From: Dinghuibacter silviterrae
GTDB lineage: Bacteria > Bacteroidota > Bacteroidia > Chitinophagales > Chitinophagaceae
Direction of reading: 5' to 3'
Length of the DNA: 64,000 bases
Assembly: GCF_004366355.1 (NCBI RefSeq)
Contig: NZ_SODV01000001.1
Location: 1,860,001 to 1,924,000 of the forward strand
Shown: positions 25,648 through 34,515 of the stretch, in pieces
Numbering within the stretch: the stretch's first letter is position 1
Layout of the letters: each line of letters opens with the position of its first letter
Notes under the pieces: generated by a model
What the model was told of the DNA's origin: nothing
Seen by the model: the letters and a program-made list of their open reading frames with translations, nothing else
Database searches by the model: none
Made by a program: the position numbers and the translations under genes

Positions 25648-25917
25648 ATGGCCAAAGAATCAGTAAAAGCCAGACAAAGAAAGCGTGAAGCATTGGTTGC
25701 CCGTTACGCCGAAAAGCGCGCCGCCCTCAAGGCCGCCGGTGACTACCAGGCGCTCGACCAGTTGCCCCGCAATGCTTCTCCCGTTCGCCTGAAGAACCGT
25801 TGCCAGATTTCGGGTCGCCCCCGCGGGTATATCCGCTATTTTGGGCTTTCCCGTATCATGTTCCGTGAGATGGCCCTGGCCGGGAAGATCCCCGGGGTTA
25901 AGAAAGCGAGCTGGTAA
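25648..25917 (+). CDS. rpsN: 30S ribosomal protein S14 (zinc-free type)
   Basis: S14 lies in the small-subunit head. The 89-residue length and a single cysteine in [15 protein letters not shown] show it is the form without the CxxC zinc-binding pairs found in the short 61-residue S14. The C-terminus [15 protein letters not shown] is typical. Its position between rplE and rpsH is standard. Confidence 0.97.
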   Translation: MAKESVKARQRKREALVARYAEKRAALKAAGDYQALDQLPRNASPVRLKNRCQISGRPRGYIRYFGLSRIMFREMALAGKIPGVKKASW

Positions 25918-25947
25918 TATTTTTTCACTGCAAATCACCTGTACAAA

Positions 25948-26343
25948 ATGGTAACTGATCCTATAGCAGATTTCCTGACCCGGATAAGGAACGCCCAAAT
26001 GGCCAACCACCGCATCGTGGAGATCCCGGCCTCGAACCTGAAGAAACGCATGACGGAGATCCTCTATAACCAGGGGTATATCCTGAAATATAAATTTGAA
26101 GACGACAAGAAACAAGGCGTCATCAAGATCGCCCTCAAGTACGACCAGGCAAAAGTGCCCGCCATTACGTCCATGGAGCGCGTCAGCCGTCCGGGTCTTC
26201 GCCAGTACGCGAAACCCGCCGACTTCGCCCGTGTGAAAAACGGACTGGGTATCGCCATCCTGAGCACGTCCAAAGGGGTGATGACCGACAAGGATGCCCG
26301 CTCCCAGAACGTAGGCGGCGAAGTCCTTTGTTACGTCCACTAG
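25948..26343 (+). CDS. rpsH: 30S ribosomal protein S8
   Basis: S8 binds the central domain of 16S rRNA and in E. coli represses the spc operon. The 131-residue protein begins MVTDPIADFLTRIRNAQMAN and ends with GGEVLCYVH, where the C-terminal SxxGGEvLcyvw motif is recognised. About 90 bases separate it from rplF. Confidence 0.97.
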   Translation: MVTDPIADFLTRIRNAQMANHRIVEIPASNLKKRMTEILYNQGYILKYKFEDDKKQGVIKIALKYDQAKVPAITSMERVSRPGLRQYAKPADFARVKNGLGIAILSTSKGVMTDKDARSQNVGGEVLCYVH

Positions 26344-26435
26344 AAAAGAGAAACGTTCCGGATACATTAAGCCCTCCTATACAGGCTGAACGGTCCGGAA
26401 TACATTGAATCATACTACATAAAACCAAAGAGATT

Positions 26436-26990
26436 ATGTCCCGTATAGGTAAACAACCGATCACCCTTCCGAAAGGCGTAACGCTGACCGTGGGCGGTGA
26501 CAATAGCATTACGGTAAAAGGCCCCAAAGGTGAACTGAAAGAAGCGATCGATCGCGACATCACGGTTACGGTCAACGAAGCGGAAGTAACGTTCACCCGT
26601 CCCACCGACCAGATCCGGCACCGTGCCCTGCACGGCCTGTACCGCGCCCTGGTCGCCAACATGGTAAAAGGTGTTACCGATGGCTATACCCGTAAGCTCG
26701 AACTGGTGGGTGTAGGTTTCAAGGCCGCTAACCAGGGTAACCTCCTGGACCTGTCTTTGGGGTACTCTCACAATATCATTTTTGAGATTCCCAAGGAAAT
26801 CAAGGTGGCTACGGCTACTGAAAAAGGGCAAAACCCCATGATCACCCTGGAAGGCATCGATAAGCAACTGATCGGCCAGGTCGCTGCAAAGCTCCGCTCG
26901 CTGCGCAAACCTGAACCGTACAAGGGTAAGGGTGTCAAGTATGTCGGTGAAGTTATCCGTCGCAAGGCAGGTAAGGCCGCTGGTAAATAA
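26436..26990 (+). CDS. rplF: 50S ribosomal protein L6
   Basis: L6 is near the factor-binding site and the sarcin-ricin loop. The 184-residue protein begins MSRIGKQPITLPKGV and has the two related alpha/beta domains, with the conserved GYTRKLELVGVGFKA, and the C-terminal IDKQLIGQVAAKLRSLRKPEPYKGKGVKY signature. Confidence 0.98.
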   Translation: MSRIGKQPITLPKGVTLTVGGDNSITVKGPKGELKEAIDRDITVTVNEAEVTFTRPTDQIRHRALHGLYRALVANMVKGVTDGYTRKLELVGVGFKAANQGNLLDLSLGYSHNIIFEIPKEIKVATATEKGQNPMITLEGIDKQLIGQVAAKLRSLRKPEPYKGKGVKYVGEVIRRKAGKAAGK

Positions 26991-27039
26991 ATTTTGAATC
27001 ATCGCCCCCCGGCAGTATCGGGGGGCTAAATAGAATATC

Positions 27040-27393
27040 ATGGACTCGAAGTTATCCACGAAGCAAAAGATCAAGTTCCGCATCCGCAAGAAGATCTCCG
27101 GCACCGCAGAACGGCCCCGTCTCTCCGTTTACCGGAGCAACAGCGACCTGTACCTGCAGCTGATCGACGATCTGAGTGGTCAGACCCTGGCTGCTGCCAG
27201 CACCAAGGACAAGGACATCAAGGGGCAAAGCGGAACGAAGACCGAGAAATCCAAGCTGGCCGGTGCCTCCATCGGTCGCAGGGCTGTGGAACTGGGGATA
27301 AAGGCCTGCATCTTCGACCGCGGTGGGAATCTCTACCACGGCCGTGTCAAGGCTGCCGCGGAAGGCGCTCGTGAAGGCGGACTTGCTTTTTAA
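27040..27393 (+). CDS. rplR: 50S ribosomal protein L18
   Basis: L18 binds 5S rRNA with L5 and helps place it on the large subunit. The 117-residue protein has the conserved GTAERPRLSVYRSNSDLYLQ start and the end GIKACIFDRGGNLYHGRVKAAAEGAREGGLAF. It lies between rplF and rpsE as usual. Confidence 0.97.
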   Translation: MDSKLSTKQKIKFRIRKKISGTAERPRLSVYRSNSDLYLQLIDDLSGQTLAAASTKDKDIKGQSGTKTEKSKLAGASIGRRAVELGIKACIFDRGGNLYHGRVKAAAEGAREGGLAF

Positions 27394-27419
27394 TTGTACA
27401 CACCAGCAAAATCTTATAA

Positions 27420-27938
27420 ATGGCAAAAGTTAACTTAAATAAAGTCAAGGCCGGTGACCTGGAACTGAAGGAGAAGGTCGTAGCCATCAACCGGGTCGTC
27501 AAGACGACTAAAGGTGGCCGTTCTTTCAGCTTTTCCGCCCTGGTAGTGGTCGGCAATGAAAACGGTGTTGTAGGACACGGTTTGGGCAAGGCTAAGGAAG
27601 TCCAGCAAGCCATTACGAAAGGGATCGAAGACGCCAAGAAGAACCTGATCCAGGTTCCCGTGATGAAGGGTACGATCCCCCACGACCAGTGGGCCAAGCA
27701 AGGCGCCGCCAAGGTGCTGATCAAACCGGCCGCCCACGGTACCGGTGTGATCGCCGGGGGTTCCATGCGCGCCGTACTGGAAAGCGCAGGTATCACCGAC
27801 GTCCTGGCCAAGTCTCTCGGTTCTGCCAACCCCCACAACGTGGTCAAGGCGACTTTCCATGCCTTGAGCCTTCTGCGTGAGCCGATAAACGTCGCCAAGA
27901 CGCGTACGATTGCGCTGAAAAAAGTGTTTAACGGGTAA
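27420..27938 (+). CDS. rpsE: 30S ribosomal protein S5
   Basis: S5 forms part of the mRNA entry and helps accuracy. The 172-residue protein has the N-terminal double-stranded-RNA-binding-type domain with [19 protein letters not shown] and the [14 protein letters not shown] loop. The C-terminal domain contains [19 protein letters not shown]. rpmD follows after 43 bases. Confidence 0.98.
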   Translation: MAKVNLNKVKAGDLELKEKVVAINRVVKTTKGGRSFSFSALVVVGNENGVVGHGLGKAKEVQQAITKGIEDAKKNLIQVPVMKGTIPHDQWAKQGAAKVLIKPAAHGTGVIAGGSMRAVLESAGITDVLAKSLGSANPHNVVKATFHALSLLREPINVAKTRTIALKKVFNG

Positions 27939-27981
27939 ACCCACCCCCGAGGCCCCCGGGCCTGGGATTTAAACTTGGAGT

Positions 27982-28164
27982 ATGAAAAAAATTAAGATAA
28001 CGCTGGTAAAGAGCGCCATCGACCGTCCTGAGCGTCAGAAGCTGACCCTCGAAGCCCTTGGCCTCAACAAGCTGAACTCCGTTAAGGAAGTGGAAGCCAC
28101 GCCCCAGATCCTGGGTATGGTCCGCAAGGTAACGCACCTGGTAAAGGTGGAAGAACTGGCCTAA
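27982..28164 (+). CDS. rpmD: 50S ribosomal protein L30
   Basis: L30 is a small large-subunit protein that not all bacteria keep. The 60-residue protein has the conserved KITLVKSAIDRPERQKLTLEALGL start and the MVRKVTHLVKVEEL end. A GC-rich hairpin (CGCGCGCTTCGCGCG) lies between its stop and rplO, without a T-tract. Confidence 0.96.
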   Translation: MKKIKITLVKSAIDRPERQKLTLEALGLNKLNSVKEVEATPQILGMVRKVTHLVKVEELA

Positions 28165-28243
28165 GGCCGCCGGCGCGCGCTTCGCGCGGCCGATTTTTCA
28201 AAAAGCGAGGGGTGATTCCCCGTAAGTTAAAAATCACAAGAAG

Positions 28244-28693
28244 ATGAAACTGCACAATCTGAAGCCTGCTGAAGGCGCTACGCACAAGGAAAAACGTTTA
28301 GGTCGCGGGGAAGCCTCCGGCAAGGGTGGTACCTCCACGAAGGGTAATAAAGGTCAACAGGCCCGCACCGGTTATCAGAACAAGACCGGGCACGAAGGCG
28401 GCCAGATGCCGATCCAGCGTCGTTTGCCCAAGCGGGGTTTCAAAAATCCCCATAGGGTCGAATACAAGGTCTTCAACCTCGGCCAGATCGACCAACTGGT
28501 TGAAAAGTACGGTATTACAGAATTCTCCCTGGAGAATCTCTATATGAACGGTCTCGTCACCCGCACCGACCTGGTGAAGGTCCTGGGTCACGGGGAACTG
28601 TCCGCCAAGCTGACCTTCAAGGTGAATGCCGTCAGCGAAAAGGCCAAAACTTCGATCGAAGCGGCCGGCGGCACGGTGGAGATTGTCAAATAA
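28244..28693 (+). CDS. rplO: 50S ribosomal protein L15
   Basis: L15 binds late in 50S assembly. The 149-residue protein begins MKLHNLKPAEGATHKEKRLG and carries the glycine-rich GRGEASGKGGTSTKGNKGQQ region followed by the FEGGQMPIQRRLPKRGF-type segment. It is the last ribosomal gene before secY; a terminator-like hairpin follows its stop. Confidence 0.97.
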   Translation: MKLHNLKPAEGATHKEKRLGRGEASGKGGTSTKGNKGQQARTGYQNKTGHEGGQMPIQRRLPKRGFKNPHRVEYKVFNLGQIDQLVEKYGITEFSLENLYMNGLVTRTDLVKVLGHGELSAKLTFKVNAVSEKAKTSIEAAGGTVEIVK

Positions 28694-28710
28694 TTTTCGG
28701 ATATTTGTTA

Positions 28711-28745
28711 GACGCTGTGACCGCCCTCTCCAGCGTCTTTTTTAT
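28711..28745 (+). terminator. Terminator-like hairpin between rplO and secY
   Basis: The stem GACGCTG (28711-28717) with CAGCGTC (28731-28737) and a 13-base loop is followed by TTTTTTATTTT. It looks like an intrinsic terminator but lies inside the cluster, so it may reduce expression of secY relative to the ribosomal genes. Confidence 0.65.
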
Positions 28746-28768
28746 TTTGGTCTTAAATTTCCATCTCA

Positions 28769-30121
28769 GTGAAGAAGTTCATACAGAACCTGAAAAATAT
28801 TTGGAGTATTGACGAGCTGCGTGATAAGATCATCCTCACCTTACTGCTGTTGCTTGTTTTCCGGGTAGGTTCCTACATCGTGTTGCCGGGTATCGACCCG
28901 AAAGGGTTGGCCGGTCTGAGTCAGAACGCCAGCAAGGGGATGCTCGGTATCTTCGATTCGTTTGCCGGGGGCGCCTTTTCCAACGCATCTATTTTTGCCC
29001 TGGGTATCATGCCCTATATCTCCGCTTCCATCTTCATGCAGCTGGTCTCCATCCTGGTGCCCCAGTTCCAGAAGATCCAAAAGGAAGGGGAAAGCGGCCG
29101 TAAAAAGATCAACCAGTGGACCCGTTACCTCACCGCCATCGTGACCCTGTTCCAGGGCGGTGCCTATGTGGCCTACCTGAAAAGCCCCCAGATTGCAGGG
29201 GGTGCTATCTATCCTTCCTTCGCCTTTTTCTTCCCCTTTACGACGGTGATCCTCCTGACGGCGGGTACCCTGTTCGTGATGTGGCTGGGTGAAAAAATCA
29301 CCGACAAGGGTCTGGGGAACGGTACGTCCATCATCATCATGGTGGGCATCATGGCCCGTTTCCCGGCCTCCATGGCCCAGGAGTTTGCGAGCAAGCAAAC
29401 GAGGGGCGGCGGCGGTCTGCTGATCTTCCTGATCGAAATCGCCCTGCTGATCCTGACCATCATGGCGCTGATCGTCCTGGTACAAGGGACCCGCAAGATC
29501 GCGGTGAACTATGCCAAACAGATCATCGGTAACCGGCAGTTCGGCGGCGCACGCCAGTTCCTGCCGCTGAAAGTGAACAGCTCCGGTGTGATGCCGATCA
29601 TCTTCGCCCAGGCGATCATGTTTATCCCCGGTCTGCTCTCCAACTTCCAGCCGACCGCGGGGATCGCGCGGATATTCAACGACCACGGGAATATCTGGTA
29701 CATGCTGATCTACAGCATCCTGGTCATCGCGTTTACCTTCCTGTACACGGCGTTGATCTTCAACCCTAAACAGGTGGCCGACGACCTCAAACGCAACAAC
29801 GGCTTTGTCCCCGGTGTAAAACCCGGTCAACCCACCGCGGACTATATCGGTACGATCATGGACCGGATCACTTTCCCCGGCGCCATTTTCCTGGCCATCG
29901 TCGGGATCCTTCCCGGTATTGCCCGGAACCTGAACGTAACGGCCGGGTTTTCCACCTTTTACGGCGGAACCTCCCTTCTGATCGAAGTAGCGGTTATCCT
30001 GGACACCCTGCAGATGGTGGAAACCCACCTGCTGATGCGCCAGTACGACGGCCTGATGAAGACCGGCAGGATACAGGGCCGCACGACGGCCACGACCACC
30101 GGTGCCACCGGTGTATTTTAA
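28769..30121 (+). CDS. secY: Protein translocase subunit SecY
   Basis: SecY is the central channel of the Sec translocon in the inner membrane. The 450-residue protein starts with GTG and has about ten hydrophobic helices, beginning DKIILTLLLLLVFRVGSYIVLPGI. The plug region and the cytosolic loops are recognisable, including the conserved IIIMVGIMARFP and LKRNNGFVPGVKPG segments. No ATG close by would give a better start. The upstream hairpin separates it partly from the ribosomal genes, and map follows after 65 bases. Confidence 0.97.
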   Translation: MKKFIQNLKNIWSIDELRDKIILTLLLLLVFRVGSYIVLPGIDPKGLAGLSQNASKGMLGIFDSFAGGAFSNASIFALGIMPYISASIFMQLVSILVPQFQKIQKEGESGRKKINQWTRYLTAIVTLFQGGAYVAYLKSPQIAGGAIYPSFAFFFPFTTVILLTAGTLFVMWLGEKITDKGLGNGTSIIIMVGIMARFPASMAQEFASKQTRGGGGLLIFLIEIALLILTIMALIVLVQGTRKIAVNYAKQIIGNRQFGGARQFLPLKVNSSGVMPIIFAQAIMFIPGLLSNFQPTAGIARIFNDHGNIWYMLIYSILVIAFTFLYTALIFNPKQVADDLKRNNGFVPGVKPGQPTADYIGTIMDRITFPGAIFLAIVGILPGIARNLNVTAGFSTFYGGTSLLIEVAVILDTLQMVETHLLMRQYDGLMKTGRIQGRTTATTTGATGVF

Positions 30122-30186
30122 GGAGAGTAAATTTTTTACGATATTTGCAGGCTCGGAGTAACCCTCCGGGCCTAACTTTTTGAAGC

Positions 30187-31014
30187 ATGATTCATTATAA
30201 ATCGGAGCCCGAAATCGCCCTTGCCCGCGTCAGCGCCTTGCTGGTGGGAGACGCGATTGCTGAGGTGGCCAAAGCCATCCGCCCGGGTGTGACGACGTTG
30301 GAGCTGGACAAGATTGCAGAGCAGTTTATACTTTCCCAGGACGCCAAACCCTCCTTTAAAGGATACCGGGGTTTCCCCTTCGCCACCTGTATGTCGGTCA
30401 ATGCCGCGGTGGTGCATGGTTTTCCCAATGATATACCGCTGAAGGATGGCGACATCGTATCGGTGGATGTGGGGGTATACAAAAACGGTTTTCACGGCGA
30501 CAGCGCCTATACATTTGCCATCGGTGACCCCGGTGAAGCCATCCTGAAATTGCTGGCGGCCACCCGTCAGTCTTTGTACAAAGGGATCGAAAAGGCCCAC
30601 GTCGGTAACCGCGTCGGAGATATTTCCTTTGCGATCCAGGATTATACGGAAAAACAAAGGGGGTATGGCGTTGTCCGCGAGCTGGTGGGTCACGGCGTGG
30701 GCCGCCAGCTGCACGAAGATCCCCAGGTGCCCAACTATGGGAAACGCGGGACGGGCGCAAAATTGAAAGAAGGGATGGTGATCGCCATCGAGCCGATGAT
30801 CAACCTGGGTGTCAAGGAAGTCACGTATAGCGACGACGGCTGGACGGTCCTTACGGCGGACAACAAACCCTCCGCCCACTTCGAGCATACCGTCTGCGTC
30901 CGCAGGGGCAAGGCGGACGTCCTGTCTTCTTTTGCAAAGATCGAGGCGGCCGAAACCGCGAATCCACACTTAGCTTCCGCTTATTACCAGCATGCTGCGG
31001 CCGTTACCGCATAG
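30187..31014 (+). CDS. map: Methionine aminopeptidase, type I
   Basis: This cytosolic metalloenzyme removes the initiator methionine from nascent proteins. The 275-residue protein has the family fold with H77 in NAAVVHGFP, metal ligands D94 and D105 in SVDVGVYKNGFHGDSAY, then histidine in GHGVGRQLHEDP and glutamates in AIEPM and FEHTVCV. The C-terminus is about 15-20 residues longer than in E. coli. In many bacteria infA and the alpha-operon ribosomal genes follow map; here a flavoprotein does. The stop overlaps the next gene's start by 23 bases. Confidence 0.97.
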   Translation: MIHYKSEPEIALARVSALLVGDAIAEVAKAIRPGVTTLELDKIAEQFILSQDAKPSFKGYRGFPFATCMSVNAAVVHGFPNDIPLKDGDIVSVDVGVYKNGFHGDSAYTFAIGDPGEAILKLLAATRQSLYKGIEKAHVGNRVGDISFAIQDYTEKQRGYGVVRELVGHGVGRQLHEDPQVPNYGKRGTGAKLKEGMVIAIEPMINLGVKEVTYSDDGWTVLTADNKPSAHFEHTVCVRRGKADVLSSFAKIEAAETANPHLASAYYQHAAAVTA

Positions 31015-32269
31015 CGGCGGTGCGCCGGTCTCTCATAAGCGCCTGGTCGTCGTGGGCGGCGGCGCCGCGGGCTTTTTCGGGGCGGTCAACGCCGCCCGGT
31101 TGTCACCGGGGCTGGAGGTCGTCCTCCTGGAAAAAAGCGCCAAGGTGCTGTCCAAGGTCCGGGTGTCCGGGGGCGGCCGGTGTAATGTCACCCATGCCTG
31201 TTTCTCCATTCCCGATATGATCCGCCGCTATCCGCGAGGCGGGAACTTTCTCAAAAAGGCGTTCGCTCATTTTTTTACTTCAGATACGATCGAGTGGTTT
31301 CGGGAGCGGGGCGTCGCCCTGAAAACGGAAGACGACGGGCGGATGTTTCCCGTGTCCGACCGCTCCGAAACCATCGTCGATTGCCTCGTGCACGAGGCGA
31401 ACCGGTATGGCGTGCAGATCCTGCTGAACCGCGAGGTGCGGGGGATGCGACGCGAAGACCGGCGCTTTCTTCTCGACACTTCCGGCGGCCCCCTGGACGC
31501 CGACGCCGTCCTCATCGCATGCGGCGGCTATCCGAAGGCCGCGTCGTTTGCCTGGCTGGAGGCCCTCGGCCACACGATCGAGGCGCCGCTCCCCTCGCTG
31601 TTTACGTTCAATATGCCGGGGCATCCCATTACAGAGCTGATGGGCGTCAGCGTGCCGGATGCGCAAGTGAAGATCGCGGGGAGCAAGCTCGTGGAACGCG
31701 GCCCCGTCCTTATCACGCACTGGGGTTGCAGCGGCCCGGCGGTCCTGCGGCTGAGTGCCTGGGGTGCCCGCGAGCTGGCGGACAAAGCGTATGACTTTAC
31801 ATTGTTGATCAACTGGGTGCCGGCCCATACGCAGGACGAGGTACGGTCGCTTTTTCAGCAAATGCGTGCAGAGCAGGGCAGCCAGGCGGTGACCAAACGA
31901 AGCCTGTGGGGGCTTCCGCAACGGCTTTGGCAGTTCCTGGCGGCGTCGGGCGGGATACCCGACGGGATGCGCTGGGGAGACCTGCCCGCAGCGGCCCAAA
32001 ACGTGTTTATCCGACATCTTTGCGCGCTGGAGCTGACGGTAAAGGGGAAGACCACCTTTAAAGAAGAGTTTGTCACCTGCGGTGGCATCCGCCTGGCGGA
32101 GGTAGATCCCCAGACCATGGCAAGCCGGCGGGTGCCGGGGCTGTATTTTGCCGGAGAAATTCTGGACGTAGATGGCATCACCGGTGGCTATAATTTTCAA
32201 CACGCCTGGACAAGCGGTTTCGTGGCCGCCCGCGCCATCGCTGATTTGCAGCCACTTAGCCATAGGTGA
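30992..32269 (+). CDS. HI0933/YhiN-family FAD-dependent oxidoreductase
   Basis: A 425-residue flavoprotein of the HI0933/YhiN family, whose physiological reaction is mostly unknown. The N-terminal dinucleotide-binding motif is VVGGGAAGFFGAVNAA, followed by the family marker KVRVSGGGRCNVTHAC and a C-terminal GEILDVDGITGGYNFQHAWTSGFVA segment that closes the FAD site. The first 13 residues lie over the end of map and are not conserved in kind. It may be co-transcribed with map. Related proteins include bile-acid-modifying BaiN, but no such role is suggested here. Confidence 0.88.
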   Translation: MLRPLPHSGGAPVSHKRLVVVGGGAAGFFGAVNAARLSPGLEVVLLEKSAKVLSKVRVSGGGRCNVTHACFSIPDMIRRYPRGGNFLKKAFAHFFTSDTIEWFRERGVALKTEDDGRMFPVSDRSETIVDCLVHEANRYGVQILLNREVRGMRREDRRFLLDTSGGPLDADAVLIACGGYPKAASFAWLEALGHTIEAPLPSLFTFNMPGHPITELMGVSVPDAQVKIAGSKLVERGPVLITHWGCSGPAVLRLSAWGARELADKAYDFTLLINWVPAHTQDEVRSLFQQMRAEQGSQAVTKRSLWGLPQRLWQFLAASGGIPDGMRWGDLPAAAQNVFIRHLCALELTVKGKTTFKEEFVTCGGIRLAEVDPQTMASRRVPGLYFAGEILDVDGITGGYNFQHAWTSGFVAARAIADLQPLSHR

Positions 32270-32299
32270 ACTTTTTTTATTCCCCGAAATCCAAACCAG

Positions 32300-32309
32300 G
32301 TATTTATAC
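32300..32309 (+). promoter_or_regulatory. GTATTTATAC motif, copy 1
   Basis: GTATTTATAC followed by GTAT and preceded by CCAG. The half-sites GTAT and ATAC form a near-palindrome with TT in the centre. Three further intergenic copies exist at 42781, 54431 and 54481. Confidence 0.5.
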
Positions 32310-32413
32310 GTATGTATGTTCCAGGGGTAATTTCCCAGTCAAGGCTCTGATTAGTAAACTTATTTCAACTTTTTAGCTAATCATTATGTTAGCTGAGGGT
32401 TATGATTGCAACA

Positions 32414-32449
32414 AGCCGTTCTGATTCTTCAGAACGGCTACATTTTTTT
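32414..32449 (+). terminator. Strong terminator upstream of rpsA
   Basis: The 11-bp perfect stem AGCCGTTCTGA/TCAGAACGGCT with a four-base loop is followed by ACATTTTTTT. It is 145 bases after the flavoprotein stop, rather far for that gene, so it may end a separate small transcript. Confidence 0.85.
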
Positions 32450-32518
32450 ACAATGTACCTTGAACGGCGAACGCCTGCCCGGCCCGGAAGGGCCCTTTCT
32501 TTTTCCCCCAATTATTCG

Positions 32519-32526
32519 TACTTTTG
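32519..32526 (+). promoter_or_regulatory. -7 promoter box for rpsA
   Basis: TACTTTTG, followed by CA, fits TAnnTTTG and lies 19 bases before the rpsA start. No TTG at 19 bases upstream is seen. Confidence 0.6.
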
Positions 32527-32545
32527 CAGTCCGAAATAAAAATTT

Positions 32546-34441
32546 ATGTCAGAAGAACAAATTGTAAACCCCGTAAACGCTGATGTACAGGAGGCTCCCG
32601 TCCAGGAGGCTACAGCGACAAAAAAAGTACCCGTACCGACCCAGTTCGATACCGCACACGACGATTTCGACTGGAGCATCGACAAACGCAACGTGTCGAC
32701 CTATCCTAAGGAAGATCGCCAAAGGTACGATGGCGTGTATGACAGCACCTTCAAGGTCATCAACGACGGTGAAATGATCACCGGGAACGTGGTAGGCATG
32801 ACCAAGACGGACGTCGTCATCAACATCGGTTTCAAAAGCGACGGCCTGGTTTCCCTCAACGAATTCCGTGACCTGTCGAACCTGAAGATCGGGGACGACG
32901 TGGAAGTCATGGTTGTTGAAAAAGAAGACCGGGACGGTCACCTGCACCTGAGCCGCAAACAAGCCCGCATCACCCGCGCCTGGGAAAAGATCGTGGAAAT
33001 GCACCGCACCGGCGAAGTGGTTACCGGCGTGGTGACTTCCAAAACGAAGGGCGGTCTGATCGTCGACGTGTACGGTATGGAAACCTTCCTGCCGGGCTCG
33101 CAGATCGACGTCAAACCCGTCACCGACTACGACCAGTTCGTGGGCAAGACGATGGAGTTCAAGGTCGTTAAGATCAACGAAGCGATCAAGAACGCCGTGG
33201 TTTCCCACAAAGCCCTTATCGAAAGCGATATCGAAGCACAACGCGCCGAGATCATCAGCAAACTCGAAAAAGGACAGGTACTCGAAGGGACCATCAAAAA
33301 CATCACCGATTTCGGGGCATTCCTGGACCTCGGTGGCCTGGACGGTCTCCTGTACATCACCGATATCAGCTGGGGCCGTATCTCTCACCCGAGCGAAGTC
33401 CTCAAACTGGACCAGAAGCTCAACGTGGTGGTCCTGGACTTCGACGACGAGAAGAAGCGCATCAGCCTCGGTCTCAAACAACTCACCCCGCATCCCTGGG
33501 ATACGCTGCCTGAGCACATCCGCGAAGGCGAAATCGTCAAGGGCCGCGTAGTGAATATCGAAGACTACGGTGCATTCCTGGAAATCCTCCCCGGTGTGGA
33601 AGGCCTGGTGCACGTATCCGAGATCACCTGGGCAAACAACCCCATCAATGCGAAGGAATTCTTCAAGCTGGGCGACGAGCACAGCGCGAAGATCGTGACG
33701 CTGAACAAGGACGAACGCAAGATGAGCTTGTCCATCAAGCAACTCAGCGAAGATCCCTGGGCGACGATCGAGATCAAATACCCGCAGGGCAGCCGTCACA
33801 ACGGCATGGTGAAGAACATCACCCCCTATGGCGTATTCGTGGAGCTGGAACCCGGTATCGGTGGCATGATCCACATCAGCGACCTGAGCTGGCTGAAGCG
33901 CTTTAACCACCCCAGCGAGTATACCCGCACGGGTAACCGCATCGACGTGGTGATCCTGTCGATCGACAAGGACAACCGGAAACTCCAACTGGGTCACAAA
34001 CAACTGGAAGAAGATCCCTGGAATGCCCTCGAAGATACTTTTGCCATCGGCACCATCCACGAAGGTACCGTTGTGAAGAAGGACGACAAGGGCGCCATCG
34101 TTCAGTTGCCCTACGGTCTCGAAGGTTTTGCCCCCAACCGCCACCTGGCGAAAGAGGACGGCAAGAGCATCGGCGCCGAAGAAACTTCTCAGTTCATGGT
34201 GATCGAGTTCGACCGCAACGAGAAGCGCATCGTGGTCAGCCACGCGCGTATCTGGGAACAGTCGAAGCACGATGAGAAAGAGGCTGCCCGCAAGGAAGCC
34301 CGCGCCGACCAGGAAAGGACGAAGAAAGCCGTTAAGAACATCCAGAGCCGGGTTGAAAAGACGACCCTTGGTGACCTGGGTGTCCTGGCCGAACTCCGCA
34401 AGAAGCTCGACCAAAACGACGAAGCTCCGAAGGCTGAGTAG
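32546..34441 (+). CDS. rpsA: 30S ribosomal protein S1
   Basis: S1 brings mRNA to the ribosome with repeated S1 (OB-fold) domains. The 631-residue protein has an acidic N-terminal extension of about 70 residues, then a run of S1 domains, visible as repeated blocks of the type EGTIKNITDFGAFLDLGGLDG, KGRVVNIEDYGAFLEILPGV and NGMVKNITPYGVFVELEPGI. The C-terminus is Lys/Glu-rich and helical (KHDEKEAARKEARADQERTKK). It has its own promoter and a strong terminator, so it is monocistronic. In a phylum with weak Shine-Dalgarno use, S1 is expected to matter for initiation. Confidence 0.97.
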   Translation: MSEEQIVNPVNADVQEAPVQEATATKKVPVPTQFDTAHDDFDWSIDKRNVSTYPKEDRQRYDGVYDSTFKVINDGEMITGNVVGMTKTDVVINIGFKSDGLVSLNEFRDLSNLKIGDDVEVMVVEKEDRDGHLHLSRKQARITRAWEKIVEMHRTGEVVTGVVTSKTKGGLIVDVYGMETFLPGSQIDVKPVTDYDQFVGKTMEFKVVKINEAIKNAVVSHKALIESDIEAQRAEIISKLEKGQVLEGTIKNITDFGAFLDLGGLDGLLYITDISWGRISHPSEVLKLDQKLNVVVLDFDDEKKRISLGLKQLTPHPWDTLPEHIREGEIVKGRVVNIEDYGAFLEILPGVEGLVHVSEITWANNPINAKEFFKLGDEHSAKIVTLNKDERKMSLSIKQLSEDPWATIEIKYPQGSRHNGMVKNITPYGVFVELEPGIGGMIHISDLSWLKRFNHPSEYTRTGNRIDVVILSIDKDNRKLQLGHKQLEEDPWNALEDTFAIGTIHEGTVVKKDDKGAIVQLPYGLEGFAPNRHLAKEDGKSIGAEETSQFMVIEFDRNEKRIVVSHARIWEQSKHDEKEAARKEARADQERTKKAVKNIQSRVEKTTLGDLGVLAELRKKLDQNDEAPKAE

Positions 34442-34464
34442 TATTTTACGAGAACGTCATAACC

Positions 34465-34494
34465 AAGGCGAGCCCTAGTGGCTCGCCTTTTTTG
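34465..34494 (+). terminator. Terminator after rpsA
   Basis: The 10-bp stem AAGGCGAGCC/GGCTCGCCTT with a five-base loop runs into TTTT, 23 bases after the rpsA stop. Confidence 0.93.
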
Positions 34495-34515
34495 TGTGGC
34501 CGCGCGCCCTTTTTG

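Larger units (their letters stand above)
32270..32545 (+). other. Intergenic region ahead of rpsA with motif, hairpins and promoter
   Basis: From left to right it holds the GTATTTATAC motif (32300-32309), an unassigned AT-rich stretch, a strong terminator hairpin (32414-32449), a small GGCCC/GGGCC hairpin with a T-rich tail (about 32480-32513) and the rpsA -7 box (32519-32526). The piece from the motif to the first hairpin may be a short RNA of about 150 bases. No open reading frame is supported. Confidence 0.5.

Noticed and set aside
28165-28243. GC-rich hairpin CGCGCGCTTCGCGCG between rpmD and rplO as a terminator
   Set aside because: There is no T-tract after it and rplO follows within the same operon; it is more likely a minor mRNA structure.
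32549-34414. A 621-residue antisense frame over rpsA
   Set aside because: It mirrors the codon pattern of the S1 gene and has no recognisable domain.
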